Shown piece after piece: positions 43,106 through 50,745 of a DNA stretch of 64,000 bases (its first letter is position 1; every line of letters begins with the position of its first letter). Below the pieces are notes generated by a model that was given only the letters and a program-made list of their open reading frames with translations, made no database searches and was not told where the DNA came from. Source of the stretch: Caulobacter zeae (GTDB lineage Bacteria > Pseudomonadota > Alphaproteobacteria > Caulobacterales > Caulobacteraceae); assembly GCF_002858925.1 (NCBI RefSeq), contig NZ_PJRS01000019.1:1-64000 (forward strand), written 5' to 3'. The translations under genes were made by a program, and so were the position numbers.

Positions 43106-44173
43106 ATGAATCCGCTTATGGGCGTTTTCTTCCATTGGCTGGGCGGCCTGGCCTCGGCCAGCTTCTATGTGCCCTTCCGCGGCGTGCGCCGCTGGTCGTG
43201 GGAGATCTACTGGCTCACCGGAGGCGTGTTCTCCTGGCTGTTCGCCCCGTGGTTCTTCGCCTCGCTACAGACCCGCGACCTGCTGGGCGTGATGGGCCAG
43301 GTTCCCCCGCACATCGCCGGCCTCTGCATCCTGTTCGGCGTGCTGTGGGGCTTCGGCGGCCTGACCTACGGCCTGACCATGCGCTATCTCGGCCTGTCCT
43401 TGGGCATGGCCGTGGTGCTGGGCCTGTGCACCGTGTTCGGCACGCTGATCCCGCCGCTGGTGCGCGGAACCTTCGCCGACGCCCTGCTCAGCTCGACCTC
43501 CGGCCGGATCATCCTGCTGGGCCTCCTGATGACCGTGGCCGGCATCGTCGTCGTGGCCTGGGCCGGGGCCAAGAAGGACGGCGACCTGTCGCCCGAAGAG
43601 AAGCGCGCAGCCGTCGCCGAATTCGACTTCAAGAAGGGCCTGGCGGTGGCGATCTTCTCAGGCGTCATGTCGGCCTGCTTCGCCTTCGGCCTGGCCGCCG
43701 GAGAGCCGATCAAGAACATCTCGGCAGCCGCCGGCACCGGCCCGCTGTGGACCGGCCTGCCGGTGCTGTGCCTCGTCATGTTCGGCGGCCTGATCACCAA
43801 CGGCGTCTGGTGCGCCTTCCTGATCGCCAAGAACCGCAGCGCGGGACAGTGGATCGGCCGCGCTTCCAGCGGCAAGGAATCGGCCGACAAGCCGCCGCTG
43901 CTGGCCAACTACCTGCTCAGCGCCCTGGCGGGCGTGGCCTGGTACTTCCAGTTCTTCTTCTACACCATGGGCGAGAGCCAGATGGGCAAGTTCGGCTTCT
44001 CCAGCTGGACCCTGCACATGGCCAGCATCATCATCTTCGGCACCCTGTGGGGCTTTGCCTTCAAAGAGTGGAAGGACGCTCGTCCGGCCGTGCGCAACAT
44101 GGTCTGGGCCGGCGTGGCCCTGCTGGTCGGCGCCACCGTCGTCATCGGCTACGGCAACATGCTGGGCGCGTAA
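43106..44173 (+). CDS. rhaT: L-rhamnose/proton symporter
   Basis: A 355-residue inner-membrane protein with about ten hydrophobic segments, close to the 344-residue E. coli RhaT. Family marks include the start MNPLMGVFFHWLGGLASASFYVPFR, VRRWSWEIYWLTGGVFSWL, LWGFGGLTYGLTMRYLGLSLG and WYFQFFFYTMGESQMG. ATG 43106 is preferred, with GGGAG nine bases upstream; a TTG at 43097 is in frame. No rhamnose catabolic genes lie in the window, so breakdown must be encoded elsewhere. The divergent receptor is its likely outer-membrane partner. Confidence 0.88.
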   Translation: MNPLMGVFFHWLGGLASASFYVPFRGVRRWSWEIYWLTGGVFSWLFAPWFFASLQTRDLLGVMGQVPPHIAGLCILFGVLWGFGGLTYGLTMRYLGLSLGMAVVLGLCTVFGTLIPPLVRGTFADALLSSTSGRIILLGLLMTVAGIVVVAWAGAKKDGDLSPEEKRAAVAEFDFKKGLAVAIFSGVMSACFAFGLAAGEPIKNISAAAGTGPLWTGLPVLCLVMFGGLITNGVWCAFLIAKNRSAGQWIGRASSGKESADKPPLLANYLLSALAGVAWYFQFFFYTMGESQMGKFGFSSWTLHMASIIIFGTLWGFAFKEWKDARPAVRNMVWAGVALLVGATVVIGYGNMLGA

Positions 44174-44203
44174 GGGCCCCTTCCCTCACGGCTCGATTGG
44201 CCC

Positions 44204-44890
44204 TCACGTCTCGATCGGCACGAACGGCTTGGTGTTGGGATAGATCAGCTCGACCGGCGGCTCGCCCTCGCCCGGCTTCTTCATGCCGTAGCCGTTCACC
44301 GGCTGAGAGCGGTTGATCCAGGCGGTGTAGTAGAGGTGGTCCGAGCGAGGGTCGTCCGTATTCGGATGCAAGAGGATCGTCAGGCCCAGGCTGTTGAGCT
44401 GCAGCCACGGCAGGATCACGTGCAGCAGGTCGTTGGTGAAGCCGAAATAGAACGACGGCGTCACGTGCGGGCCGCGCGGGACCTGGTTCCAGTCGCCCAG
44501 CTCGACGACGAAGCGCTCCGACACCCAGCGCCGCAGCAGGGCCGCCTTCTGCGAGGTGTCTTCGTCGAAATAGACGTGGGCGTGATAGCTCTTGATGTCG
44601 GTATAGGCGCGCGGCTGCTGCGGCAGCGGCGCCTCGCCGGGCCGGATCGAGACCGGCTGGGGCGTGGCCTGCTTCCAGGTGTCGTAGCCCCACGGGCTCT
44701 TGCCGCCGGCCGGCGCACGCGGCTGGCGCGCGGGCGGCGGTACCTGGGAGCCCTCCTGCGCCTTGGCCCTGCCCGGCGCGACAATGCCGGCGGCGGCGGC
44801 CGCGACGCCGCCCGCCAGCAGCAGGTTTCGGCGCTGGATCTCGAGCTCGTCGTGCGTGGCGACAGGGGCGTTAGGGGTCGGATCGGTCAT
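44204..44890 (-). CDS. Exported DOPA 4,5-dioxygenase-family protein
   Basis: A 228-residue protein from ATG 44890 (MTDPTP). A Tat-type signal is visible (IQRRNLLLAGG and an Ala-rich stretch to GRAKAQ). The rest is the small DOPA-dioxygenase fold: KSYHAHVYFDEDTSQKAALLRRW, PRGPHVTPSFYFGF, then LGLTILLHPNTDDPRSDHLYYTAWI. Conserved histidines in each segment could bind iron. Cytosolic homologues cleave catechol rings of DOPA extradiolically; export is unusual for ring cleavage and the true substrate is unknown. It converges with rhaT. Confidence 0.78.
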   Translation of the reverse strand: MTDPTPNAPVATHDELEIQRRNLLLAGGVAAAAAGIVAPGRAKAQEGSQVPPPARQPRAPAGGKSPWGYDTWKQATPQPVSIRPGEAPLPQQPRAYTDIKSYHAHVYFDEDTSQKAALLRRWVSERFVVELGDWNQVPRGPHVTPSFYFGFTNDLLHVILPWLQLNSLGLTILLHPNTDDPRSDHLYYTAWINRSQPVNGYGMKKPGEGEPPVELIYPNTKPFVPIET

Positions 44891-45121
44891 CGGGAAACTC
44901 GCACGGACGAAGCTTGGCTTTCGCCCATCAGGCCTCCCGGCGATCGCCGTCACAATTCAGATCAACTCGATAGGAATTCAGAAAAGCTGACGGTTGCTTG
45001 ACCCCACTTGCCGTTACGCACGAGTTTGCGCCCGCCCGTTCGACCCTTTAGGACCGCCCGTGCCCGTAAGCTTGCCCCTCCCCGCCGCGACGCCCACGCC
45101 TCTATTTCGGGAGCCCGGCGC

Positions 45122-46633
45122 GTGACGAGGTTGAGACGTCGCGGCCTGGCCTCGATCAACTCCGAGGTCCGCGACGGCATCCTGCCCGCCGCCGACGGCG
45201 TCACCCGTGCGCCCGGCGCGCCAGAGGTCGATACGGCCAGGCGACCGCCCTATCGCCTGGTCGCCGTGATCATCGCCTGCGCGCTGTTCATGGAGCAGAT
45301 GGACGCCACGGTGCTGGCCACGGCCTTGCCGACCATGGCTCGCGACTTCGGCGTGCCGGCCACCAGCCTGAGCTCGGCCCTGACCGCCTATCTGCTGGCC
45401 CTGGCGATCTTCATTCCCGCCAGCGGACGCCTGGCCGACCGCTTCGGCTCCAAGACCGTGTTCCGCCTGGCCATCGCCGTCTTCGTCGGCGGATCGGTGC
45501 TGTGCGGCCAGGCGACCAGCCTGCCCTTCCTCATCTTCGCCCGTTTCCTGCAAGGCGTGGGCGGGGCGATGATGATCCCGATCGGACGCCTGGTGCTGCT
45601 GCGCTCGGTGGCCAAGCAGGACATGGTCTCGGCGATGTCGTGGCTGATCATCCCGGCGCTGATCGGCCCGATCCTGGGACCGCCGATCGGCGGCTTCATC
45701 GTCACCTATCTGGACTGGCGCTGGATCTTCTATCTGAACATCCCGATCGGCGTGCTGGGGATCGTGCTGGTCACCCTGTTCATCGACGAGGTGCGCGGCG
45801 AGACGCCCGTGCGGGCCGATCCGGTCGGCTTCCTGCTGTCGGGGCTGTCGCTGGGCTGCCTGCTGTTCGGCTTCGAGATGACCAGCCGCGACGGCGAACT
45901 GCCAATGGCCCTGGCGCTGATCGCCGTGGGCCTGGCCGCGGGCGGCCTCTACCTGCGCCACGCCAGGCGCCGCGCGGACCCGATCCTGGACCTGTCGCTG
46001 ATGGCCGTGCCGTCCTTCAGATTGTCGGTGATCGGCGGCTCGCTGACCCGCATCACCCAGGGCGCCCAGCCCTTCCTGCTGCCGCTGATGCTGCAACTGG
46101 GGTTTGGCATGACCGCCGCGGCCAGCGGCACGATCACCATCGCCGGCGCCATCGGTTCGCTGGCGATGAAGAGCCTGGCCCCGCGCATCCTGCGTCGCTT
46201 CGGCTTCCGCAACAGCATGATCGTCGGCGGCCTGGCGGCCAGCGCCGGTTACGCCGTCTGCGGCCTGTTCCGGCCCGGCTGGCCGACCTGGCTGATCTTC
46301 CTGACCCTGATGATCAGCGGCTTTTGCATGTCGTTCCAGTTCACCGCCTACAACACCATCGCATATGACGAGATCCCCCCCGAGCGGATGAGCGCGGCGA
46401 CCAGCTTCTACGCCACCTTCCAGCAGTTGATGCTGTCGCTGGGGGTCTGCGCCGGGGCCCTGGCGCTGCATGTCGGCATGCTGGCGGGCGATCACGCCAC
46501 GCCACGGCTCGCCGACTTCACCCTGGCCTTCCTGATCGTCACGGCGATCTCGGCCTCGGCGACGATCTGGAACCGGCGCTTCGCCGCGGACGCCGGCGCC
46601 GACCTGTCGGGCCGGCGCCGGGACGAGGACTAG
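45122..46633 (+). CDS. MFS drug transporter, DHA2-type (14 TM)
   Basis: A 503-residue proton-driven exporter from GTG 45122 (GGGAG eight bases upstream); a TTG at 45008 would add an implausible Arg-rich leader. Hydrophobic segments count to about 14. DHA2 marks are LFMEQMDATVLATALPTMARDFGV in helix 1, GRLADRFGSKTVF in loop 2-3, and FLQGVGGAMMIPIGRLVLLR in helix 4. Substrates are probably hydrophobic toxins or drugs. It converges with a second MFS gene; their ends overlap by 4 bp. Confidence 0.88.
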   Translation: MTRLRRRGLASINSEVRDGILPAADGVTRAPGAPEVDTARRPPYRLVAVIIACALFMEQMDATVLATALPTMARDFGVPATSLSSALTAYLLALAIFIPASGRLADRFGSKTVFRLAIAVFVGGSVLCGQATSLPFLIFARFLQGVGGAMMIPIGRLVLLRSVAKQDMVSAMSWLIIPALIGPILGPPIGGFIVTYLDWRWIFYLNIPIGVLGIVLVTLFIDEVRGETPVRADPVGFLLSGLSLGCLLFGFEMTSRDGELPMALALIAVGLAAGGLYLRHARRRADPILDLSLMAVPSFRLSVIGGSLTRITQGAQPFLLPLMLQLGFGMTAAASGTITIAGAIGSLAMKSLAPRILRRFGFRNSMIVGGLAASAGYAVCGLFRPGWPTWLIFLTLMISGFCMSFQFTAYNTIAYDEIPPERMSAATSFYATFQQLMLSLGVCAGALALHVGMLAGDHATPRLADFTLAFLIVTAISASATIWNRRFAADAGADLSGRRRDED

Positions 46634-47871
46634 CCGCAGGCCTGGCAGGCGGCTTCGGGAGCCTGCCGGGCGCCGCCGCGACGCACGGCCAGCACCAGGA
46701 TCACCCCCGCCAGCGCGGCGGTGACGGCGTAGGCCGGGGCGCTGAGCGGACCGAGGCGGTCGACCAGCAGGCCGCCCAGCACCGCGCCCAGCGCGATGGC
46801 CACCTGGAAGGTCGAGGTCAGGAGGCCGCCGGCCAGTTCGGCCTGGTCGGTCGCCGCCGAGGTCGCCCAGGCCTGGAAGCCGACGGGCAGCATGGCGAAG
46901 GCGAAGCCCCAGAGGGTCAGCGCCAGGGCCGCGATCCAGCCGACGCTCCCCAGGGCCACGATGGCGACGGCGGCGACAGCGATCAAACCCGCCCCGCCCA
47001 GGATCGACAGGCGCGGATCGCGGCCGACCAGCGCCCCGCCGGCCAGGTTGCCGAAGAAACCGGCGACGCCGAAGGCCAGCAGGCTGAGCGAGATCGCCGC
47101 GACATCGAGGCCGGCGACATCCTCCAGCACGGGACGGACATAGGTGAAGCCGGCGAAGTGTCCCGAGATCACCAGCAGCACGCCGACCAGGGCGGCCGCC
47201 ACCGCCGGACGGCGGGCGACCTCGATGAGGCCGCCGAGCCGCGGAACCGAGGTCGGCGCCAGGCGCGGCAGGGTCAAGGCTTGCGCGGCAAGCGCGGCCA
47301 AGCCCACGACGCCGGCGATGACGAACGCCGCTCGCCAGCCCAGGGTGTCGCTGACGAAGGCTCCGACCGGCGCGGCCGAGACCGTGGCCAGCGACACGCC
47401 GGCGAAGATCAGCGACATCGCCTTTGGGATCGCCGCCTTGGGCACGAGCCGCATGCCCAGGGCCGCGGCCATCGACCAGAAGCCGCCCAGGGCGGCGCCC
47501 AGCAGCACCCGGGCGACCAGGAGCACCGGCAGGTTGGTGGCGAAGATGGTCAGCAGGTTGGAGACCGCCAGAACGAGCATCAGGCCCAGCATCACCAGAC
47601 GGCGGTCGAACCGGCCGGTCAGCACCGGCGTCAACGGCGCGGCGAAGGCCCCGACCACGGCCGTGGCCGTCACCGCCTGCCCGGCCGCCCCGACGCTGAC
47701 CCCAAGGTCGGCGGCCAGGGGCGTCAGCACGCTGGCGGGCAGGAATTCCGACGTCACCAGAGCGAAGACGCCCATGGTCAGGGCGATCACCCCCGGCCAT
47801 AGGGCGGGCGGCTCGACCTCCGTCGCCACGTCAACGTCGTCGACGCGCTCGGCCAATACTGAACTCTGCAT
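46630..47871 (-). CDS. MFS transporter, DHA1-type (12 TM)
   Basis: A 413-residue transporter from ATG 47871 (MQSSVLAE), with GGAGGG five bases upstream. About 12 membrane helices are seen. Helix 1 reads VIALTMGVFALVTSEFLPASVLTPLAADLGVS, and the loop 2-3 motif TGRFDRRLVMLG and helix 4-5 GGFWSMAAALGMRLVP resemble arabinose-efflux/NepI/PbuE-type exporters. The C-terminus has a CQACG pair of cysteines. The substrate is unknown. Confidence 0.88.
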   Translation of the reverse strand: MQSSVLAERVDDVDVATEVEPPALWPGVIALTMGVFALVTSEFLPASVLTPLAADLGVSVGAAGQAVTATAVVGAFAAPLTPVLTGRFDRRLVMLGLMLVLAVSNLLTIFATNLPVLLVARVLLGAALGGFWSMAAALGMRLVPKAAIPKAMSLIFAGVSLATVSAAPVGAFVSDTLGWRAAFVIAGVVGLAALAAQALTLPRLAPTSVPRLGGLIEVARRPAVAAALVGVLLVISGHFAGFTYVRPVLEDVAGLDVAAISLSLLAFGVAGFFGNLAGGALVGRDPRLSILGGAGLIAVAAVAIVALGSVGWIAALALTLWGFAFAMLPVGFQAWATSAATDQAELAGGLLTSTFQVAIALGAVLGGLLVDRLGPLSAPAYAVTAALAGVILVLAVRRGGARQAPEAACQACG

Positions 47872-48198
47872 GCTACCCTCCACCACGACAGGCGGGCCGG
47901 ACCCGGCCTGGACTGGTCGGATAGGTAAGACTGCAACCTGACCTTCGCCGCCCGACGGCCGGCCAGAAATTCAGGGTGCAGGCGCAGAACTTCTCAGGCG
48001 ACCTCGACGACTCGGGCCGCGAACAAAACATGACGCCATTCCAATGCCTTACTGTCGACTTGAGAACCCGCGATAAGACTGTTGAGCCTTACTCGCTTGG
48101 CCAAGGCGCGGAATTCGACGTCGCCCTCTGGACGGCGAACCGCGACGGGGTTTGAATCCCCCGCGCTCGCCATGCGTTGGATGTTCGGAGGAAACGCC
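47872..48198. other. Intergenic region with a tRNA-3'-end-like fragment
   Basis: No gene is supported in these 327 bases. Positions 48147-48172 read GGGG-TTTGAAT-CCCC followed by CGCGCTCGCCA, which looks like a tRNA T-arm and acceptor end, but no matching 5' acceptor strand or anticodon arm was found in the preceding 100 bases. The rest shows no repeats or clear promoters apart from CGGAGG just before the next gene. Confidence 0.35.
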
Positions 48199-48429
48199 AT
48201 GTTCGAGACCCGCACCTTCCGCGTCCACGCCCTGCACGACGGCTGCGACCACGCGCATGGGGTCGACGCCGAGACCTTCGAGGAGGCCGCCGTGGCCTTC
48301 ATGGAGGCCTGGCATCCCGAGGTGGATTCCTACGGCCAGGCGTCCGTCGTTGTTCGCGACGTCGAGACCGGCGTCGAGCACTGCTTCCGCGTCGACTTCG
48401 AAAGCGGCGAGACCTCAGCCTGCCAGTAG
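48199..48429 (+). CDS. Small conserved-looking hypothetical protein
   Basis: A 76-residue protein with a good ribosome site (GGAGGAAACGCC before the ATG). It is acidic, with the histidine-rich HALHDGCDHAHGVDAETFEEAA near its start and VVVRDVETGVEHCFRVDFESGE at its end, suggesting a compact alpha/beta fold. It recalls the small DUF5961 family of alphaproteobacteria; that name is from memory and tentative. The function is unknown. A proline-rich small gene follows 42 bp downstream. Confidence 0.65.
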   Translation: MFETRTFRVHALHDGCDHAHGVDAETFEEAAVAFMEAWHPEVDSYGQASVVVRDVETGVEHCFRVDFESGETSACQ

Positions 48430-48471
48430 ATTTCGGCGGACCCGCGCCATGGGCCCGTGCGTTGGTCGATC

Positions 48472-48666
48472 ATGAACATGCACATGACCGACCCGATTGT
48501 ACCGCCGAACCCCGATCCCACGCCCGGCCGTCCGCCGCTGGAAATTCCGCCGGACGGCCCACCGCCCGAGATCGACGATCCGGTCGTGCCCTTCGAAGAT
48601 CCGCCCGAGCCGCCGCCGCTCGATCCCGGCGACCCGCGCCCCTACGACACGCCGCTGCGACAGTAG
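48472..48666 (+). CDS. Small proline-rich hypothetical protein
   Basis: A 64-residue protein from ATG 48472 (MNMHMTDP); a GTG at 48457 is an alternative. Nearly a third of the residues are proline, in phrases such as IVPPNPDPTPGRPPLEIPPDGPPPEIDDP, with many acidic residues and no hydrophobic core, so it is probably disordered. No signal peptide is seen. High GC makes proline-rich frames common by chance, but the stable acidic/proline pattern and its place after another small gene favour a real gene. Confidence 0.5.
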   Translation: MNMHMTDPIVPPNPDPTPGRPPLEIPPDGPPPEIDDPVVPFEDPPEPPPLDPGDPRPYDTPLRQ

Positions 48667-48670
48667 CCCG

Positions 48671-50692
48671 TCAGTCGGTCTCGTCCTTGGCGTCGGGCGC
48701 TGCGCTCCAATCGTAGTCCTGGCCGAGCACGCGCTTGCTGAACCAGTCCATCTGGACGTTCACCTGGAACAGCCGGTGGCGCAGCTCGCGGAAGTTATGC
48801 GGCTCGCGCGGGGCCAGGTAGAGCTCGGTCTCGACGCCCAGGGCCTTCAGCGCCCTATGCAGCATTACCGACTGGGTCCAGGGCACGCGCTCGTCCTCGG
48901 CGCCGGCCAGGATCAGGGTCGGGGTCCTGACCTTGTCGAGCTGGCTGAGCGGGGAGTTGTCGACGTAGAGGTCGCGGCGAGCGGCAGAACCGTAGGGCGG
49001 GGTCACGAACCACTCGCTGCGCTGCCAGCGGGTGTCCGACGTCAGGTACATCGACGGCCAGTCGACCGCGCCAGCGCCCGAGGACGCGGCCTTGAAACGG
49101 TCGGTGACGGTGATCAGGCGGTTGGTCATGTGGCCGCCGGCGCTCCAGCCCATGACGCCCAGACGATCGGGATCGACCAGGCCCTTGGCGATCAGGGTGT
49201 CGACGCCCGACAGCACGTCCTTGTCGGCATGACGGAAATAGCCGGCGTTCATGCCTTGCAGGAACGCGTCGCCGTAGCCGGTGCCGCCGCGATAGTTGAC
49301 GCTGAGCGTCATCACGCCCTTGGCCGCCAGCAGCGGGTTGAAGCGGCCGTAGGCGAAGATGTTGAACACGTCCGACGAGCGCGGCCCGCCGTGGCTCTGG
49401 ACGATCAGCGGGTAACGGCGCCCCGGCTGGTAGTCGAGCGGATAGGTCACGAGACCTTCCAGGGCCTGGCCGTCCGGCGCGGTCCACTGGATGGCCTCCT
49501 GGCGCGGCAGGCGGAAACGGGTCGCGATGTCGTCGTTGAGGTGGGTCACCTGCACCGGCGACGGCTTGGCCGGATCGATCCGGAACACCTCGCCCGGCGA
49601 GGTCGCAGAGGCCTTGAAGAACACCAGGGTCTTGCCGTCGCGCGTCAGGCTGACGTCGCCGGCGGCATGATCGCCGCGCGCCAGCGGCCGCACGGCCTCG
49701 CTCCTGACGTCGACCGCGAACAACTCACGGCGAACGCCGGTGGTGGCGGTGATGTAGATTTCGCGGCCGTCGGCGGACCAGATGGCGTCCTCGATCTCGT
49801 AGGGCAGGCCGTGGGCCAGCTCGCGCGGCGCGCCGCCTGCGGCCGGCAGCACGAAGAGGTTGGGGTTGACCGTGCCGTAGCGGCCGTTCTCGGCCGTGGC
49901 CAGGAACAGGGCCGAGCGGCCGTCGGGCGACAGGCGCGGCGTGCTTTCCTGGAAATCGTTGTCGGTCAGGCGGCGATCGACGCCCTTCCCTTCCTTGAGC
50001 CACAGCTCGGACTTGGGGTTGTCGTCCAGCAGGTCGGACGGCGCGCGGCGATAGAGGATGGTCTTGCCGTCGGCCGACAGGTCGAAGGCCTCGACCTCGA
50101 ACTCGCCTTCGATCACCGGCTCGGCCTTGCCGTCGGCGAGCGCAATCCGCCACAGCCGGCCGCGCCCCTGCGGGGTCTCGAACGACAACATGTCGTCCCT
50201 CTCGCGCTTGCGCTTGGCCAGGGCCTTGCTGTCAGGCCCGGCGGCCAGGAAGTAGATCGCCGAGCCGTCCGGCGACCAGCGCAGAGAGGACGGGCTGGTG
50301 CGGACCTTTCCCAGACGCCTGGGCTCGCCGCCGTCGATGGGCGAGATGTAGATCTGGCGCGTGGCGTCGCCGTCGCGCTTGGCCACGAAGGCGAAGCGCT
50401 TGCCGTCCGGCGCCCAGGCCGCGCCCGAGGCGGGTCCCTCGACCATCCGACGAGGATCCGAACCGTCGAGGCCGATGCGCCAGAGGTCCTCTTGAACGGC
50501 GTTGGCCTTCCAGTCGACGCGGCCGACCGAATAGAGGACGAACCGGCCGTCGGGCGAGACCTTGGGATCCGAAAGCTTCTCCAGCCCGACCAGGTCGGCG
50601 GCGGTCATGACGCGGGGGGCGGACCAGGCCGACGGCGCAGAAAGCGCGAGCAGGCCTCCGGCGGCGAGGGCCGCCAGGCGGGAAAGGGTCAT
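48671..50692 (-). CDS. S9-family serine peptidase (prolyl-oligopeptidase/acylaminoacyl type)
   Basis: A 673-residue exported peptidase. The signal peptide ends near residue 25 (SAWSAP). Seven xxDG blade motifs (residues about 48, 96, 142, 208, 257, 308, 352) indicate a seven-bladed beta-propeller. The C-terminal alpha/beta-hydrolase domain holds Ser517 in GWSAGG, Asp600 in AEDERVP and His632 in PHNFR. It should cleave short peptides in the periplasm. It lies 54 bp after an STN receptor gene that belongs to a second sigma/FecR set, so receptor-imported peptides are a plausible substrate. GGAG precedes the ATG. Confidence 0.9.
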   Translation of the reverse strand: MTLSRLAALAAGGLLALSAPSAWSAPRVMTAADLVGLEKLSDPKVSPDGRFVLYSVGRVDWKANAVQEDLWRIGLDGSDPRRMVEGPASGAAWAPDGKRFAFVAKRDGDATRQIYISPIDGGEPRRLGKVRTSPSSLRWSPDGSAIYFLAAGPDSKALAKRKRERDDMLSFETPQGRGRLWRIALADGKAEPVIEGEFEVEAFDLSADGKTILYRRAPSDLLDDNPKSELWLKEGKGVDRRLTDNDFQESTPRLSPDGRSALFLATAENGRYGTVNPNLFVLPAAGGAPRELAHGLPYEIEDAIWSADGREIYITATTGVRRELFAVDVRSEAVRPLARGDHAAGDVSLTRDGKTLVFFKASATSPGEVFRIDPAKPSPVQVTHLNDDIATRFRLPRQEAIQWTAPDGQALEGLVTYPLDYQPGRRYPLIVQSHGGPRSSDVFNIFAYGRFNPLLAAKGVMTLSVNYRGGTGYGDAFLQGMNAGYFRHADKDVLSGVDTLIAKGLVDPDRLGVMGWSAGGHMTNRLITVTDRFKAASSGAGAVDWPSMYLTSDTRWQRSEWFVTPPYGSAARRDLYVDNSPLSQLDKVRTPTLILAGAEDERVPWTQSVMLHRALKALGVETELYLAPREPHNFRELRHRLFQVNVQMDWFSKRVLGQDYDWSAAPDAKDETD

Positions 50693-50745
50693 GGGAAGCT
50701 CCGGAAGAAGAGGTCGCCGGCGCCCGAAGGCGCCGGCGATGTGCG

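Noticed and set aside
48671..50692. Lasso-peptide isopeptidase
   Set aside because: The gene setting fits, but the N-terminal blade sequence looks like ordinary S9C peptidases and no lasso precursor, B or C genes are in the window. Kept only as a possibility within a finding.
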